The translations under genes and the position numbers were made by a program. From Clostridia bacterium (GTDB lineage: Bacteria > Bacillota > Clostridia > Oscillospirales > Ruminococcaceae): a stretch of DNA of 6,382 bases. Of this stretch, positions 5,427 to 6,382 are shown piece after piece (within the stretch, counting starts at the first letter, position 1; every line of letters starts with the position of its first letter). The stretch covers positions 1 through 6,382 of the forward strand of contig QKDG01000086.1 in NCBI GenBank assembly GCA_003246805.1. Reading direction: 5' to 3'. Under the pieces are notes generated by a model. That model made no database searches, was not told the DNA's origin, and worked only from the letters and a program-made list of their open reading frames with translations.

Positions 5427-6382
5427 TGATTGACTTATTAAGAGAGCTTTGTGTCTTGAATGGGGTATCCGGTAATGAGGATAGGGTAAGGGAGTATATA
5501 ATCTCACAAATAAAGGACTATTGCGAATACAATATTGATAATTCAGGGAATATTATTGCGTTCAAAAAGGGTAAGAAAACCCCTAAAAATAAAGTAATGC
5601 TTTCGGCACATACTGATGAGGTCGGGCTGATTGTTACGCACATTAATTCTGACGGTACATTAAAAGTCTCGTCTGTCGGTGGGGTTGATGCAAGGGTTGT
5701 GTTTGGCCGCCAGGTTGTGGTGGGAGAAAATGAAATTACCGGCGTTATAGGCTCAAAGGCTGTTCACAACCTGAGCGATGATGAAAAAGAAACAGCAATA
5801 AAGATTGAGAACATGTATATTGATATTGGCGCTACGAATAAAGAAGAAGCACAGGGAATAATTTCACTTGGTGATATGGTTGCGTTTAAATCGGATTTTA
5901 TTGAATTTGGCGAAGGCTGTATAAAGGCTAAGGCAATAGATGACAGAGCAGGCTGTGCTGTGTTGATTGATATTATTAAATCACAGCTTATGTATGATAC
6001 TTATTTCACCTTCGTAACACAGGAGGAAATCGGGCTGCGTGGAGCAAAAACAGCCGCATATACTGTTGCCCCAGATATTGCAATAGTGATTGAGGCAACA
6101 ACGGCCGCCGATATCCCTGATGTTTCAGCAGAAAAGCGTGTGTGTGAGCTTGGCAAAGGCGCAGTGGTTTCTTTTATGGATAAGGCAACTATCTATAACA
6201 AACAGCTTTATAGCCTTGCCTTTGAAACAGCAAGGGAGAATAATATCCCATGCCAGACAAAAACAATGGTAGCAGGGGGTAACGACAGCGGGGCAATTCA
6301 TATTTCCCGCTCAGGGGTAAAAACAATCTCAATTTCTGTTCCTTGCAGATATCTTCATTCTCCGTCATGCGTAATAAAGCAC
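5426..6382 (+). CDS. M42 family metallo-aminopeptidase (second of pair; 3' truncated by window)
   Basis: A second M42 peptidase starts at GTG, whose G is the last base of the upstream TAG stop. The frame is open for 319 codons to the window end, so perhaps 15-30 residues are missing. It begins MIDLLRELCVLNGVSGNED, a typical M42 N-terminus. Visible residues are His62 in SAHTDEVG, Asp172 in KAIDDRAG, the Glu200-Glu201 pair in TQEEIGLRGAK, and His311 in RYLHSPS. The ligand corresponding to Asp228 of the neighbour is Glu223, in VIEATTAADIPD, a variant seen in part of the family. GGNDSGAIHIS replaces the GTNADEIGVS of its neighbour. The two proteins are clearly homologous along their length but diverged, so this is an old duplication rather than a recent one. 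They may have different specificities or form mixed particles; both are inference. Confidence 0.92.
   Translation, partial: MIDLLRELCVLNGVSGNEDRVREYIISQIKDYCEYNIDNSGNIIAFKKGKKTPKNKVMLSAHTDEVGLIVTHINSDGTLKVSSVGGVDARVVFGRQVVVGENEITGVIGSKAVHNLSDDEKETAIKIENMYIDIGATNKEEAQGIISLGDMVAFKSDFIEFGEGCIKAKAIDDRAGCAVLIDIIKSQLMYDTYFTFVTQEEIGLRGAKTAAYTVAPDIAIVIEATTAADIPDVSAEKRVCELGKGAVVSFMDKATIYNKQLYSLAFETARENNIPCQTKTMVAGGNDSGAIHISRSGVKTISISVPCRYLHSPSCVIKH

Noticed and set aside
6090..6272. 60-codon plus-strand frame near the window end
   Set aside because: It lies in another frame of the second M42 gene, whose own frame holds all the expected motifs.

Overview
The window looks like an ordinary chromosomal segment of a low-to-moderate GC Gram-positive anaerobe, most likely a Clostridia member (Oscillospirales/Ruminococcus-like). 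The basis is AT-rich intergenic DNA, strong GGAGG-type ribosome binding sites, a long-form PRPP synthetase, a MutS2-like protein without an Smr domain, and tandem M42 peptidases. This placement is an inference; no rRNA or other taxonomic marker is present.

Layout: (1) Bases 1-1234 (+) hold the 3' part of a MutS2-like ATPase gene whose start lies outside the window. (2) Bases 1235-1470 are a convergent intergenic gap with several potential hairpins, ending in a clear rho-independent terminator for the gene on the opposite strand. (3) Bases 1471-2607 (-) encode a 378-residue ribose-phosphate pyrophosphokinase. (4) Bases 2608-2993 are a very AT-rich divergent promoter region of 386 bp. It has a good plus-strand promoter for murD, weaker candidate promoters for the minus-strand gene, and several small palindromes. 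(5) From 2994 to the end (+) runs a tightly packed operon: murD, a complete M42 aminopeptidase gene 15 nt downstream, and a second M42 gene that starts with GTG overlapping the previous stop codon and runs off the window end. The second M42 gene has no stop codon in the window but is open for all 319 visible codons and has every family motif.

How the genes fit together: the PRPP synthetase supplies PRPP for nucleotide and amino-acid synthesis. MurD adds D-glutamate to UDP-MurNAc-L-Ala in the cytoplasm for peptidoglycan. The M42 enzymes are expected to be cytoplasmic, metal-dependent aminopeptidases that trim peptides, and no signal peptides are visible. Why murD is co-transcribed with two peptidases, away from the usual division/cell-wall gene neighbours, is not evident; a link to peptide or muropeptide turnover is only a hypothesis.

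I found no CRISPR array, tRNA, rRNA, insertion sequence or phage gene, and nothing that amounts to a clearly new system. The best leads are the murD-M42-M42 operon, the Smr-less MutS2-like protein, and the structured 1235-1470 gap.
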